Below are positions 51,911-63,700 of a DNA stretch of 64,000 nucleotides, piece by piece (the stretch's first letter is position 1; every line of letters starts with the position of its first letter). The stretch covers positions 5,164,501 to 5,228,500 of the forward strand of contig NZ_CP132203.1 in the NCBI RefSeq assembly GCF_030719035.1. Direction: 5' to 3'. The stretch comes from Hahella sp. HNIBRBA332 (lineage in GTDB: Bacteria > Pseudomonadota > Gammaproteobacteria > Pseudomonadales > Oleiphilaceae). A program made the translations under genes and the position numbers. Below the pieces are notes generated by a model. That model made no database searches. It had not been told where the DNA came from and saw only the letters and a list, made by a program, of their open reading frames with translations.

Positions 51911-52879
51911 TTAAACAACAATATCCCGACGTGACTTTAATAAAGACGACAAATAATCCATTAATTGTCCTGCTATATCCAAATGATAAAGTTTATCCAA
52001 CTCTCTAATACAGGTTGGACTAGTGACATTTATTTCTGTGAGGTAGTCGCCAATTACATCCAATCCGACAAAGTGCAGACCTTTTTCTCTTAATACCGAT
52101 CCAACACGTGCGCAGATTTCTTTATCCCGCTCCGTCAACTCGCGACCTTCGCCACTACCTCCCACCGCCAGATTACCGCGGTTTTCGCCTTGCGCAGGAA
52201 TACGCGCCAAAGCATATGGGACCGGCTCGCCGTTAATCATCAAAATACGCTTGTCGCCGTCTTTGATCTCCGGCAAGTAGCGCTGCGCCATAATCTGGCG
52301 GCGGCCATTGTCAGTCAGCGTTTCAAGAATAACGCCAAGGTTGAAGTCCCCGGTTTTCACCCGGAAGATAGACTTGCCGCCCATGCCGTCCAACGGCTTG
52401 AACACCACGTCTTCATGCTCTGCAAAAAAGCGGCGCAGGCGCATTGCGTCGCGACTGACCAATACAGGCGGACACAGATCCGGGAATTGGGTGGCGAATA
52501 ACTTCTCGTTACAATCGCGCAGGCTCTGAGGTCGATTAACCACCAGCGCGCCCTCACGCTCAGCAGCCTCGAGGATATGGGTGGCGAACACAAATTCGCT
52601 ATCCACTGGCGGATCTTTGCGCATCAGAATCAGGTCGAGCGACGCCAGCGCATCCACAAATTCATCCTGAATCTCGAACCAACTGGAAGGATCGTCCGCC
52701 ACCTGCAGCGTGCGCATCCGCGCATAGGCCCGCCCCTGCTCCAGGTACAGATCGTCCTGTTCCATGTAATACACGGACCAACCGCGTTTTTGGGCCGCCA
52801 ACAGCATCGCGAGCGTGCTGTCTTTTTTAACGTTGATGTCGGCGATGGGGTCCATCACCACACCCAACCTGATAGTCAT
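51911..52879 (-). CDS. gshB: Glutathione synthetase
   Basis: The 322-residue ATP-grasp enzyme joins gamma-glutamylcysteine and glycine. It begins with LGVVMDPIADINVKKDSTLAMLLAAQKRG, contains the ATP-binding segment FKPLDGMGGKSIFRV and ends in VGLDVIGDYLTEINVTSPTCIRELDKLYHLDIAGQLMDYL. It is the first gene of the minus-strand run to pyrC', divergent from pilG, as in Pseudomonas. Confidence 0.97.
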   Translation of the reverse strand: MTIRLGVVMDPIADINVKKDSTLAMLLAAQKRGWSVYYMEQDDLYLEQGRAYARMRTLQVADDPSSWFEIQDEFVDALASLDLILMRKDPPVDSEFVFATHILEAAEREGALVVNRPQSLRDCNEKLFATQFPDLCPPVLVSRDAMRLRRFFAEHEDVVFKPLDGMGGKSIFRVKTGDFNLGVILETLTDNGRRQIMAQRYLPEIKDGDKRILMINGEPVPYALARIPAQGENRGNLAVGGSGEGRELTERDKEICARVGSVLREKGLHFVGLDVIGDYLTEINVTSPTCIRELDKLYHLDIAGQLMDYLSSLLKSRRDIVV

Positions 52880-53260
52880 ATCCGCACCTACTTAAATGCG
52901 TTAAAAGACGGTTGCAAAAATTAACTGGGCGCCCGGCGAACGGGCGGGCATAATGATGCCACTTTCCGGGCCCAAAGCCCACTTCTGTACTATCTTATTT
53001 TCTGTACTAATCTGCTAATTAAAAGGTAGTCAGGTTCCAATTGTTAAGGTTGTTAGTGGTTTTGTGACATTTATACACAAAGATTTTCTTTGCCTTACTG
53101 GGCATCTGAACTATAAATAGTATTTACTTATAGATTGCGTTGTAATTCTATGTTAAAAAAGCCATTAACATGTCTGACGCCGCTTTCCGACGTAAATCAG
53201 CCAGCCGAATTAGTGACTCACACAACGAAAACATGACCTCATTACCAGGGCCATATTGAG
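52880..53260. other. Divergent promoter region between gshB and pilG
   Basis: This 381-base gap holds no gene. It is AT-rich in the middle and contains a candidate promoter pair for pilG and a TTTGTG-N9-CACAAA inverted repeat. The gshB promoter on the minus strand could not be placed. Confidence 0.6.
53061..53117 (+). promoter_or_regulatory. Candidate pilG promoter with upstream CRP/Vfr-like inverted repeat
   Basis: TTGCCT (53090-53095) and TATAAA (53112-53117) with 16-base spacing form a plausible promoter. Upstream, TTTGTG-N9-CACAAA (53061-53081) is symmetric, centred about 53 bases before the expected start. The half-site spacing is one base longer than a standard CRP site, so binding by a CRP/Vfr-type protein is a guess. 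Confidence 0.4.
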
Positions 53261-53647
53261 ATGGAAGATAACTTTGAAAACCTCAAAATTATGGTGATTG
53301 ACGATAGTAAGACGATTCGTCGTACTGCCGAAACGCTTCTAAAAAAAGTCGGCTGCACTGTAATTACCGCGACAGACGGTTTCGACGCCTTGGCAAAAAT
53401 CGCCGATTCTCACCCGGACATCATTTTTGTCGATATAATGATGCCCCGGCTCGACGGCTACCAGACCTGCGCGCTTATCAAAAACAACAGCGCATTCAAG
53501 AGCACTCCCGTTATCATGCTGTCAAGCAAAGACGGACTCTTCGACAAGGCCAAGGGACGCATTGTGGGGTCGGACCAGTATTTGACCAAACCTTTCAGCA
53601 AGGACGAACTACTGGGTACAATTCGAAATCATTTGCCGAAGAAATGA
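53261..53647 (+). CDS. pilG: Twitching-motility response regulator PilG
   Basis: The 128-residue single-domain receiver (CheY-like) has the acidic pair in MVIDDSKTIRRTAE, the phospho-acceptor Asp in IIFVDIMMPRLDGYQ, the Thr/Ser (IMLSSKDG) and Lys (LTKPFSKDE) of the switch. In Pseudomonas PilG helps control pilus extension and cAMP. It is first in the pilGHIJK-chpA order. The ATG has no strong ribosome site but no other start fits. Confidence 0.95.
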   Translation: MEDNFENLKIMVIDDSKTIRRTAETLLKKVGCTVITATDGFDALAKIADSHPDIIFVDIMMPRLDGYQTCALIKNNSAFKSTPVIMLSSKDGLFDKAKGRIVGSDQYLTKPFSKDELLGTIRNHLPKK

Positions 53648-53706
53648 TGTCAGTTTATTAAGCTACACTTTTTTTACAGGGTTACACATGAGTTTTCGGG
53701 GGAATT

Positions 53707-54069
53707 ATGGCTCGCATACTTATCGTAGATGATTCGCCAACTGAGGTCCGCAAGATCTCAAGCATTCTGGAAAAGCATCAACACGAAATCTTAACCGCCG
53801 ACAACGGCGCTGACGGCGTGGCGCTGGCCCGCTCGGAAAAACCTGACCTTGTCCTGATGGACGTCGTTATGCCCGGACTGAACGGTTTCCAGGCGACTCG
53901 TCAGCTGACTCGCGCAGAAGAGACCGCCAATATTCCGGTGGTCATCGTCACTACCAAAGACCAGGAAACTGACCGCGTATGGGGTACGCGTCAGGGCGCC
54001 AAGGGCTATCTGGTCAAACCTGTCAATGAAAGCGATCTGATCAATACGATCAACGAGCTCATCAGATAG
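53707..54069 (+). CDS. pilH: Twitching-motility response regulator PilH
   Basis: The 120-residue CheY-like receiver has LIVDDSPTEVRKISS, the phospho-acceptor Asp in LVLMDVVMPGLNGFQATR, VIVTTKDQ and YLVKPVNESDL. In Pseudomonas it acts as a phosphate sink and affects pilus retraction. GGGGGAAT is a strong ribosome site. It lies 59 bases after pilG and 18 before pilI. Confidence 0.95.
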   Translation: MARILIVDDSPTEVRKISSILEKHQHEILTADNGADGVALARSEKPDLVLMDVVMPGLNGFQATRQLTRAEETANIPVVIVTTKDQETDRVWGTRQGAKGYLVKPVNESDLINTINELIR

Positions 54070-54087
54070 GCGGAGCCACTTTTTATC

Positions 54088-54633
54088 ATGTCAATTACTA
54101 CGGACCCGTTTGCCGTACTTGCCGAGATTGAAGCCAAGAGCAAGGCCTTAGCAGAGGGTTTGCCTGCGCAGGAAGACGTCATTGAGTTATGGAACGGAAT
54201 CGGTTTCTCTCTGGCGGGACTTAACTTCGTCGCAGCAATGGGAGAGGTGGTTGAAATCCTCCCGGTCCCCCGTTTCACGCAGATTCCGGGCGTTAAAACC
54301 TGGATGCAGGGCGTCGCCAACGTACGTGGGCGGCTTCTTCCTATAATGGACCTGACTTCTTTCTTCGAGCTGCCGCAACAAACTCGCAGCAGCACGAGAA
54401 ACAGGCGCGTATTGGTCATTGAGCAGGGCGATGTTTTCAGCGGCCTGATAGTGGACGGCGTGCTTGGCATGCAGTACTTCCCGGTGGACAGCTTCCAAAA
54501 GGACGCGCCGGATATCCCGGAAGTGCTGAGACCTTATGTAAGCGGCTTTTACGCCCGTAGTAACGAACGCTGGATTGTATTCGATACGACCAGTCTGGTG
54601 GCAGATTCCAATTTCATAAACGTAGCGCAGTGA
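54088..54633 (+). CDS. pilI: Chemotaxis adaptor PilI (CheW-like)
   Basis: The 181-residue CheW-domain protein links the PilJ receptor to the ChpA kinase. Family features are GIGFSLAGLNFVAAMGEVVEILPVP, GVANVRGRLLPIMDL and IVDGVLGMQYFPVD. It is between pilH and pilJ in the conserved order. Confidence 0.95.
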   Translation: MSITTDPFAVLAEIEAKSKALAEGLPAQEDVIELWNGIGFSLAGLNFVAAMGEVVEILPVPRFTQIPGVKTWMQGVANVRGRLLPIMDLTSFFELPQQTRSSTRNRRVLVIEQGDVFSGLIVDGVLGMQYFPVDSFQKDAPDIPEVLRPYVSGFYARSNERWIVFDTTSLVADSNFINVAQ

Positions 54634-54710
54634 GAAATCGCTGCGCAGCTATTACAGCGTCTGCTACGCTGTTAGATGGTTAGAGTTGAAAAGGCTGGGG
54701 AGCCAAAGCA

Positions 54711-56777
54711 ATGATATCAATATCTGGAAAAACTTCGTCCGGACAGGGTGCGAACCCTATTCAGCTAGCCATGTATGGCGTGGTGATTGTGGCGGTAATC
54801 GCCCTTCTCTACGTTATATTTACGGTAAACCTTAACGCGAGTCAGGATAAGACGTACATCAGTTACGCTTCCGAGCTGCGGGTACTTTCTCAGGAGATCG
54901 CAAAGAACTCCTCGGAGGCCGCGGACGGTAAATCGGAAGCTTTCGAAGAATTGCGCCGCTCCCGGGACGACTTCCAACGCTTGTGGGATTATCTGACCAA
55001 AGGCAACCCAGAGCGTAACCTGCCAGCAGTTGAAAACGTGCAGATGTCTAACGTAACCGGCCTGTGGGACGACGTACGTGAGGCGGCGGACCAGATCCTC
55101 GGCTCCAAAGACACCGTTCTGCAGTTACACCAGGTCGCCATCACACTCAACGACACCATTCCCCAGCTACAGGTTGAGTATGACGACGTTGTACAGATTC
55201 TTTTGGAAAACAATGCGCCCGCCGATCAGGTTGCGGTAGCCCAGCGTCAGTCGCTGCTGGCGGAACGTATTGTACGAAGCGTTAACAAAGTACTCGCCGG
55301 TGGCGAGGACGCGGTAACCGCAGCGGACCGTTTCGGCCGCGACGTAAACTTGTTCGGTCGCGTACTGAACGGGATGGTTGAAGGCAACCAGGTTATGGGC
55401 ATCACCAAAGTGGCTGACGAAGACGCCACCTTCGGCCTGGAAGCTATCGCGGAACTGTTCGAATTCGTTAACGAAAACGTAGACACCATTCTTGAAACGT
55501 CCCCTGAACTGTTCCGGGTGCGTGAAGCTGCGAACAACATCTTTGAGAAATCTCAGGCGCTGTTGACCGAGACTTCTAAACTGAACGAAGTATTCCAGAC
55601 TCAGGCTGAAGGCCGTCTGGTTAGTGACGAATTGGGTTACGCCCTGCTGTTCCTCATCATCGTTGCGATCTTGATCATCTTCTACATTGGTTCTCAGGAA
55701 TCTAAAAAGCGTTACGAAAAAGAGGCTTCTCAGAACGAACAGAACCAGAACGCGATCCTGCGACTCCTGGACGAACTGGCCGACCTCGCGGACGGCGACC
55801 TGACTACAGAGGCGACGGTAACCGAGGACTTCACGGGCGCGATCGCCGACTCCATCAACTTCGCGATCGACCAGATGCGTCAGTTGGTAACCTCCATTAA
55901 CGAAACCGCCGTACGGGTAGCAGGCGCAGCCCAGGAAACTCAGGCGACTGCGATGCATCTGGCCGACGCTTCCGAGCACCAGGCGCAGGAAATTGCTGGC
56001 GCATCCGCGGCGATCAACGAAATGGCCGTTTCTATCGACCAAGTATCTTCCAACGCCGCCGAATCAGCAGCGGTTGCGGAGCGGTCGGTTGCGATCGCGA
56101 AGAAAGGCGCAGAAATCGTACAGTCCACTATTCGCGGCATGGATAACATCCGTGAACAGATTCAGGAAACGTCCAAGCGGATCAAGCGTCTGGGTGAATC
56201 ATCCCAGGAGATCGGAGATATCGTATCGTTGATTAACGACATTGCCGACCAAACCAACATTCTGTCTTTGAACGCTGCGATTCAGGCATCTATGGCCGGT
56301 GACGCAGGTCGAGGCTTCGCGGTTGTTGCGGACGAGGTACAGCGCCTTGCGGAACGTTCCTCTGCAGCGACCAAGCAGATTGAAGCACTGGTAAAAACCA
56401 TCCAGACCGACACCAACGAGGCGGTAATCTCCATGGAACAAACCACCGCAGAGGTGGTGCGTGGAGCGCGCTTCGCACAAGACGCGGGTGTCGCCCTGGA
56501 AGAAATCGAGAACGTATCGAAAAACCTTGCGGACTTGATCCAGAACATCTCGAACGCCGCACGTCAGCAGTCGTCTTCAGCAGGCCATATTTCCAATACG
56601 ATGAACGTTATCCAGGAAATTACCTCGCAGACCTCCGCAGGTACGAACGCGACAGCGAAGTCCATCGGTAAACTGGCGGAACTGGCCAACCAGCTGCGTA
56701 ACTCCGTAGCAGGTTTCAAGCTGCCTGACCAGGTAGGTCACAGCAACGAGGAAGACTTGGACATCGACGCCGCCTAA
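54711..56777 (+). CDS. pilJ: Type IV pilus methyl-accepting chemotaxis receptor PilJ
   Basis: The 688-residue receptor has an N-terminal membrane helix (VVIVAVIALLYVIFTV, about 24-40), a periplasmic PilJ sensor region to about 305, a second helix (LGYALLFLIIVAILIIFYI), a HAMP-like linker and a cytoplasmic signalling domain. The hairpin tip is DIADQTNILSLNAAIQASMAGDAGRGFAVVADEVQRLAERS. It feeds surface-contact or pilus signals to ChpA through PilI. Confidence 0.95.
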   Translation: MISISGKTSSGQGANPIQLAMYGVVIVAVIALLYVIFTVNLNASQDKTYISYASELRVLSQEIAKNSSEAADGKSEAFEELRRSRDDFQRLWDYLTKGNPERNLPAVENVQMSNVTGLWDDVREAADQILGSKDTVLQLHQVAITLNDTIPQLQVEYDDVVQILLENNAPADQVAVAQRQSLLAERIVRSVNKVLAGGEDAVTAADRFGRDVNLFGRVLNGMVEGNQVMGITKVADEDATFGLEAIAELFEFVNENVDTILETSPELFRVREAANNIFEKSQALLTETSKLNEVFQTQAEGRLVSDELGYALLFLIIVAILIIFYIGSQESKKRYEKEASQNEQNQNAILRLLDELADLADGDLTTEATVTEDFTGAIADSINFAIDQMRQLVTSINETAVRVAGAAQETQATAMHLADASEHQAQEIAGASAAINEMAVSIDQVSSNAAESAAVAERSVAIAKKGAEIVQSTIRGMDNIREQIQETSKRIKRLGESSQEIGDIVSLINDIADQTNILSLNAAIQASMAGDAGRGFAVVADEVQRLAERSSAATKQIEALVKTIQTDTNEAVISMEQTTAEVVRGARFAQDAGVALEEIENVSKNLADLIQNISNAARQQSSSAGHISNTMNVIQEITSQTSAGTNATAKSIGKLAELANQLRNSVAGFKLPDQVGHSNEEDLDIDAA

Positions 56778-56841
56778 ACCTGTGTTGATGTTTCAATGAC
56801 CTATCGTCCGACAACAGCAAGGACACGACTAAGGCGCCACT

Positions 56842-57735
56842 ATGGCGATCAATGATGGCACTGAAGTTGAGGGATCATGGAGTTTAAAAACCCTGCCGCC
56901 AATGGAAGATCAGGAATTCTTCCGGTGGCAGGCGTTGCTGGAGAAACGCACTGGAATGAACTTGCCAATACAGCGCAAGACATTTCTGCAGACCAGCTTG
57001 GGCATTCGGATGCGGGAAATCGGCTGCCCCTCCTATCAGGAGTACTTTCACAAAATCGTTGACAGTCCATCCGGCGTCGTCGAATGGGCCATCCTGGTAG
57101 ATCGGCTGACGGTTCAGGAAACCCGGTTTTACAGAGACGAAGATGCGTTTGGATTGGTCAAGGATTATCTGCTGACCCGGCCGGTTGAAGCACTGGCCAA
57201 GTCCACCATCGAAGCCTGGAGCGTTGGCTGCTCAACCGGAGAAGAGCCTTATACGCTGGCCATGATCATCGAAGAGTGTCTTGAAGCTCTGGGATTGGCC
57301 AAGTACTACGGCGTTACCGGCACGGACATATCCTCGCCGGTGCTGGAGAAGGCTCGAACCGCTGTTTACCCGGCACGCAAACTGGTCACCCTGAACGAAG
57401 AACGCAAAGAGAAATTTTTTGAAAAGCGTAACGGGAATCTCTACGCAGTAATCCCGCGCTTGAAAGAGAGAGTGTGTTTTGCAAGGGTTAACGTGCTTAA
57501 CCTTAAAGACGCGCCGATGCATGGCATGAACATTATTTTCTGCCAGAACTTATTGATTTATTTCAGACGCTGGCGGCGTAAGGAAATCCTCAACCGCTTG
57601 GCTGAACGCCTGGTGCCAGGTGGCATACTGGTATTGGGACTGGGAGAAATCGTTGACTGGACCCACCCTCTTTTGCAGCGGGTCGGAAGTGACAAAACTC
57701 TCGCTTTTATCAGGCGAAACGAGCGCAACAGTTAA
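56842..57735 (+). CDS. pilK: Chemotaxis methyltransferase PilK (CheR family)
   Basis: The 297-residue CheR-type SAM-dependent methyltransferase should methylate glutamates on PilJ. It has an N-terminal all-helical CheR_N domain and the SAM motif WSVGCSTGEEPYTLAM, then GTDISSPVLEKARTAVYPARKLV and NIIFCQNLLIYFR. It lies between pilJ and chpA. No CheB-like gene (chpB) appears in the window; it could follow chpA. Confidence 0.95.
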   Translation: MAINDGTEVEGSWSLKTLPPMEDQEFFRWQALLEKRTGMNLPIQRKTFLQTSLGIRMREIGCPSYQEYFHKIVDSPSGVVEWAILVDRLTVQETRFYRDEDAFGLVKDYLLTRPVEALAKSTIEAWSVGCSTGEEPYTLAMIIEECLEALGLAKYYGVTGTDISSPVLEKARTAVYPARKLVTLNEERKEKFFEKRNGNLYAVIPRLKERVCFARVNVLNLKDAPMHGMNIIFCQNLLIYFRRWRRKEILNRLAERLVPGGILVLGLGEIVDWTHPLLQRVGSDKTLAFIRRNERNS

Positions 57736-57746
57736 TTGGAGAAGTT

Positions 57747-60700
57747 ATGGCGGGCAACCATGACTATGTAGCTCTTGATTGGGTTAAGGGCGAAATCGAC
57801 AGTACACTTAAGCAAGCGCAGTTAGCGCTTGAGGACTACGTCAACAACACTGAAGACAGCGCCAAATTACGCTTTTGTCTGAACTACATACATCAGGTTC
57901 ATGGAACTCTGCAGATGGTCGAGTTCTATGGCGCCGCCTTATTGGCGGAAGAAATGGAGAAACTGGCGCAAGCAGTTCTGCAGGAAACCGTTCCGCACCC
58001 CGATGAAGCTATCGAAGTGCTGATGCGGGCGATTCTGCAACTGCCAAACTATCTCAACCGCCTGCAGTCCAGCCGGCGCGATCTCCCCGTTATTCTGCTG
58101 CCGATTCTGAATGATCTGCGCGCTTCGCGTGGCGAATCACTGCTTTCCGACACCTCTTTATTCACCCCTGACCTTTCCATGGCCCGCATCGCCGCGCCAC
58201 CAGGAGTGAATCAGCGCCTGCACGACGACAAAGTCATCATGCAGTTGCGTAAGCTGCGGCAAATGTATCAGTTCGCCCTCGCCGGAGTGATCCGTGAAAG
58301 CGAACTGCCGGCTAACTTCAGCTATATGGGCAAGGTGTTCAAACGTCTTGAGTCCCTCTGTCGCGATACCGCCCAAGGGCAGATCTGGCGAGTCGCCCAT
58401 GCTTTCATCGAAGCATTAGTGAATAACGGCATCGAACTGTCTTCCGCAATCAAGAATCTGCTGCGCGCACTGGATTACCGCATCAAGAAAGTCATTGATG
58501 AAAACATCGACATTCTGGTGCAGGCGCCGCCTGAAGATTTACTGAAGCACTTGCTTTACTACGTCGCCCGTTCCGACGCCCGCACTCCCGCCATAGAAGG
58601 CGTGCGTGAAGATTACCGCCTGGATCAGGCTCTCCCCAGCGACGAAGAAGTGGACATTGAGCGTCAGAAAATGTCCGGCCCGGACAAAGGCGCGATTGAA
58701 TCTGTGGTGGAAGCGCTTAACGAAGAGCTGGCTCGAGTTAAAGACCAACTGGACCTGTTCGTCCGAGGCGAATTCAAAGACAGCAGCGACCTGGCGGAAC
58801 TGTTGCCGGGGCTGCATCAAGTCGCCAACACCATGGCGGTTCTGGGTCTGGGCATTCCCCGGAAAGTGGTGCAAGAGCAGATCGACTTAATTGAAGCTCT
58901 CTCTTCCAGCACGGATACACCGGACGACAATGTCTTGATGGATATCGCCGGCGCCCTTCTCTATGTCGAAGCCACTCTTAGCGGCTTCAGCGACGACGCG
59001 GGTTCCCAGCGCTCCAGCAGCGGCGATAACGCCGGCGGCGCAGCAATTCCCAAAGAGCAGGTCGACAACGCCCACGAAGCCGTCATCCGTGAAGCCCGCA
59101 ACGGTCTGGAGCAGGCGAAGACCGATATTGTCGAGTACATCGCCTCTCACTGGGATCGCTCCGAAATCGAAAGCGTGCCGAAGCTGCTGCAGAGCATTCG
59201 CGGCGGGCTGCGCATTATTCCGTTGGAACGCGCCGCCGACTTGTTGGACGCCTCCGCGCGCTATATTCAGGACCGGTTGCTTGACAGCGATCAGTCCCCT
59301 GACTGGAACCAGCTGGATACGTTGGCCGACGCCATCACCAGTATTGAGTATTACCTGGAGCGCCTGAGCGAAGGCAGCCAGGACAATGAGCTGATTCTGC
59401 AGGTCGCGGAAGAAAGCTTGGCGCAACTGGGTTATCCAGTGGGCGACGCCGTCGCCGTGGCCCCACAAACCGTGGCGGGAACTGCGCCGGCGATATCTAC
59501 GCCGCCCGAGTCATCCCGCGACAAAGCCTCCGACAAAGAACTTATCGACGACGAAATCGTCGAAATCTTCGTCGAAGAAGCAGAAGAAGTTCTTGCGACC
59601 ATTCATAACTATTTCCCCAACTTCCAGAGCAACCCTGACGATCAGGCTGCGCTGGCGGAAATTCGTCGCGCATTCCATACCCTTAAAGGCAGCGGCCGTT
59701 TGGTCGGCGCCACCACGCTGGGCGAGTTGGCGTGGAGTGTGGAGAACATGCTTAACCGTGTGATCGACGGCTCCATTACCGCCACGCTGGAAATGTTCGA
59801 ACTGCTGGAAGGCGTTATCAACAAGCTGCCTGAGCTGATTGAGCGCTTTAAGACTGGTCAGGAAATCAACGATGTAGATCAGTTCGTCGCCAAAGCCGAA
59901 GCACTGGCGGCGGCCCGTCGCCTCTCCCGCGAGAAAGGCGCCGCTTCTGATATCGACCTGTCCGTACCTAAGGAAGAGCCCGCTCCTGCCCCAATTGAAG
60001 AGCCTGTAGCGGCTTCCGAACAGAAAGCGCCTGTCCTTGAAGAAACGCCTGAGCCCATAGAGCCTCCGTCTATCCCCGAGCCTGTCGCTGAAACCGTTGT
60101 GGTTCCAGAACTGGAGGAAGAAGACGAAGATGACATGATCGATGACGAGATCATCGAGATTTTCGTTGAAGAGGCGGCGGAAGTACTGGACACCATTGGT
60201 CAGTACCTGCCCTCTTATCTGGCCAGTTACGACAATCAGGAAGCGTTGATTGAAGTACGCCGCGCCTTCCACACCTTGAAAGGCAGCGGTCGCCTGGTCG
60301 GCGCTACGCTCGTAGGCGAGTTGGCCTGGTCCATTGAAAATCTGCTGAACCGTATCATCGACGGCACTATTTTCATGAGCCAGGATATTGGCGAGCTGAT
60401 GCAGGCCGTGACCAAGATCCTTCCTGACCTTGTCGAAGACTTCAAACTGCGCCGTAAGCCCAGCCATAATACGCAGCCGTATATGGATCAGGCTCACGCC
60501 ATCGCCAAGGGTGAGATTCCCAAGCCATTGAAGCTCGATCAGGACGCTTCCGCCACAGCGGCGGGCGAGCCGACCCTGGACATAGATCCTGCTCTAAAAG
60601 ACATTTTCAAGGCGGAAACAGAAAGCCACCTTGAGACGCTGGCGACGTTCATCGCCAAAGCCGCCGCGAATAGCGAGCCTACGCCGATTACGGACGAAAT

Positions 60701-63700
60701 CTCCCGCGCCATGCATACGCTCAAAGGCAGCGCCAATACCGCTGGTATTGAGCCTATCGCTACCGTCGTGGTGCCGCTTGAGAAGTTTGTAAAAGAAGCC
60801 CGCGCTCGCGGCGTCAGCGTAGACAGCGATATTCGCGAACTGTTGCAGGAAGGCGCAAGTTTTGTGCGTCGCGGCCTGGATCAAATTGAAAGCACGCCGC
60901 TGAAGCCGCTGGACGGCGCCAACGAATACCTGGAGAAGCTGGCTACTGTCAGCAATCGCATCCTGACTAACGCTGCTCAAAGCGACGTATTGCAGGCCAC
61001 CAGCAAACCCGATCCACAACTGATCAATCTGTTCTTGACGGAAGGCGTGGATATTCTGCTGGACGCCGAGCGCATCCTGAACGAATGGAGTCAGAACCCG
61101 AACTCCAAAGAAGATCTGCACAAGCTGGTCACTGAGCTGACCACATTATCCCGCGGCGCAGAAGTGGCCGGTCTGGAAGATGTCGCAGAACTTTCCCGTG
61201 CGCTGGAAACCGCCTACGAACTGGCGGAAGCCGGCGGCGCCAACACGGACGATCGTTTCTTCACTATCGCGAAGCGCGGGCACGACGTGCTGATCAGCAT
61301 GATGGATCAGGTTGCTGCGGGTCTCGCCACTCAGCCTGACGCCTCTCTGATCCAAGAGCTCTATGCTCTCGCCAAGCCAGTCGAGTCAGCGCCTGCTGAT
61401 AACGTTCCTCCCGTCGAGGAAGTCGCCGAAGAAGAGAGCATAGAACTACCAGTCGTCCACTCAGCCGATGACGATATTCCTCTTTTGGACGACGTAATCA
61501 TCGAAGAGGCGGAAGAAGACGAACTCGCCGAAGATATTAATTTTGATATCGGTTTACCGGAAGAGCCAGAGGTGATTGAACCTTCTGCAAGCTTCATGGA
61601 GGAGATCGAAGAAACGCCTGCGCCTGTCGCTTCCGGCGGCGTAGTGTACGAACTGGACCCAGAGCTGGCGGATGTGTTCCTGCAAGAAGCTCAGGACATC
61701 ATTCAATCCTCCGCGGATGTGATGCAGCAGTGGTCGCAGGATCTTCATAACATGGCGTTAGTTCAGCAACTACAACGCGATCTGCACACCTTGAAAGGCG
61801 GCGCCAGACTGGCGGGCATTCCTCCTATCGGCGACCTCTCCCATGAACTGGAAAGCCTGTTCGAAGGCATCGTAGAACAGCGGGTCACGCCGGATGAAGA
61901 AGCCAGCAACTTGTCTTTGCTGGCGCACGACACCTTGGCGGGCATGGTCGATTCCGTCACCGCCACGCGCACCTGTAATGACGCTCAGGATCTGATTGAC
62001 GCCCTGCATGCTTACCTGTCCGGCGAGCGTTCTTCTGAGGACGATGAGGATGAAGGCGACGAGGTTTCCTACGACGAAACCAGTCTGCCGACGATGGATT
62101 TGAGCGAAGAAGAAGAGATCCCTGTTCTTGAGGAAGTCGCTCCCCTTGATCCAGAAATGGTCGAAATCTTCCTGGAGGAAGCCCAGGACATTATCCAGCG
62201 CACCGGCGAGACTATGCACAACTGGTCTGAAGAGCTGGGCAATCTGGAATATTTAAAAGAACTACAGCGTGATCTGCATACGCTGAAAGGCGGCGCCAGA
62301 ATGGCGGAGATCAAGTCCATCGGCGACTTGGCTCACGAGCTGGAAACGCTGTTTGAAAGAATGACCGAAGGCCGTCTGGCGCCGGAACCAGCCATGGTTG
62401 GCCTGGTGATGGAGTGTCACGACCGTCTGGCGGGTATGGTGGACGCCGTCGCTCAGAACCAAGTGGCTTCCCCTGCTCGCGATTTGATTGGCCGCGTTCA
62501 CGACATGGCGCAAGGCGCCGGTCATCACTACGCGGATGGCGAAGACGACTATATTGTCGACGCGCATCCAGAAGTGGAAGCCGCTGTTGAAACGACGCCT
62601 GAGTCTCAAGTCGATGAGATGGCGGAAGGGCTGCAAGACCTTGCGGACGTCGAAGAAATCACTGCAGAGCCTGCGCCGGTTGAAGAAGCGCCTATCGAGA
62701 ATCCAGTTTACGACATCAGTGATCTGGATCAGGAGCTGGTCTCCATATTCCTGGAAGAAGCCAATGAATTGGTGGACTCCACCGCCCGCAACCTGCAAAG
62801 CTGGTTGGGCGAGCTCGAAAATATCGAGCATGTGAAGGAACTGCAACGCGCGCTGCATACGTTGAAAGGCGGCGCACGCATGGCGGAAATCAAGCCTATC
62901 GGCGATTTGGCTCACGAACTGGAAACATTGTTCGAGGGCATTGTCGAAGGTCGTTTCCTGGCGGAGCCGTCACTGTCTGATTTGATGCTGGCCTGCCATG
63001 ACCGCCTGGCGGAAATGGTGGATAGCGTCACCAGCAACAGCCCGGTGCGTGCGGCGAACGATCTCGCCCAGCAAGTCATTAAGTACTGCGCGCAACATGA
63101 TCTGGCTGCGAAAGGCCCTCATGATCGCGGAGACACCATTGCGGAAATCGAGCGCGAACAACAGTCTCTGCAGGCATCCGCTCAGGAAACCAGCGACGAA
63201 GACCTGCGCAGCATCTTCCTGGACGAATCCAGGGACATCATGGACGCAGTAATTGACTGCTTCGATCGCTGGAAAGCCAATCCGGATAACATTACGCCGG
63301 CGAAAGAGCTGGTTCGGGATCTGCAAACCCTGAACGGCGGCGCCAAGCTGGCGAATATCGACAGCGTGCATGCTCTCACTGAAGCGCTGACCGAGCGCAT
63401 GGAGAGCGTCGTCGACGGCAAGCATCAGGTCCCTGACGAACTGATCACGCTGGTGGACCGTTCCATCCGTTACATCGGCCGTCTATTGGATCAGATTGAG
63501 CAGCTGGAGCAACCGGAAGTTCCCAACGAGTTGATTCGCGAACTGAAAGAAGTCGGCAGCGGCGATGAATTACCAGCCTCTGAGTTCGCGTTGGATGTCG
63601 ACCCGGAAATCCTGCAAGTCTTCGTAGAAGAAGCGAATGAACTGCAGGCGAGCCTGGAGCGTGAGTTCAACGACTGGACCCGCGAGCCCCGCAACAGCGT

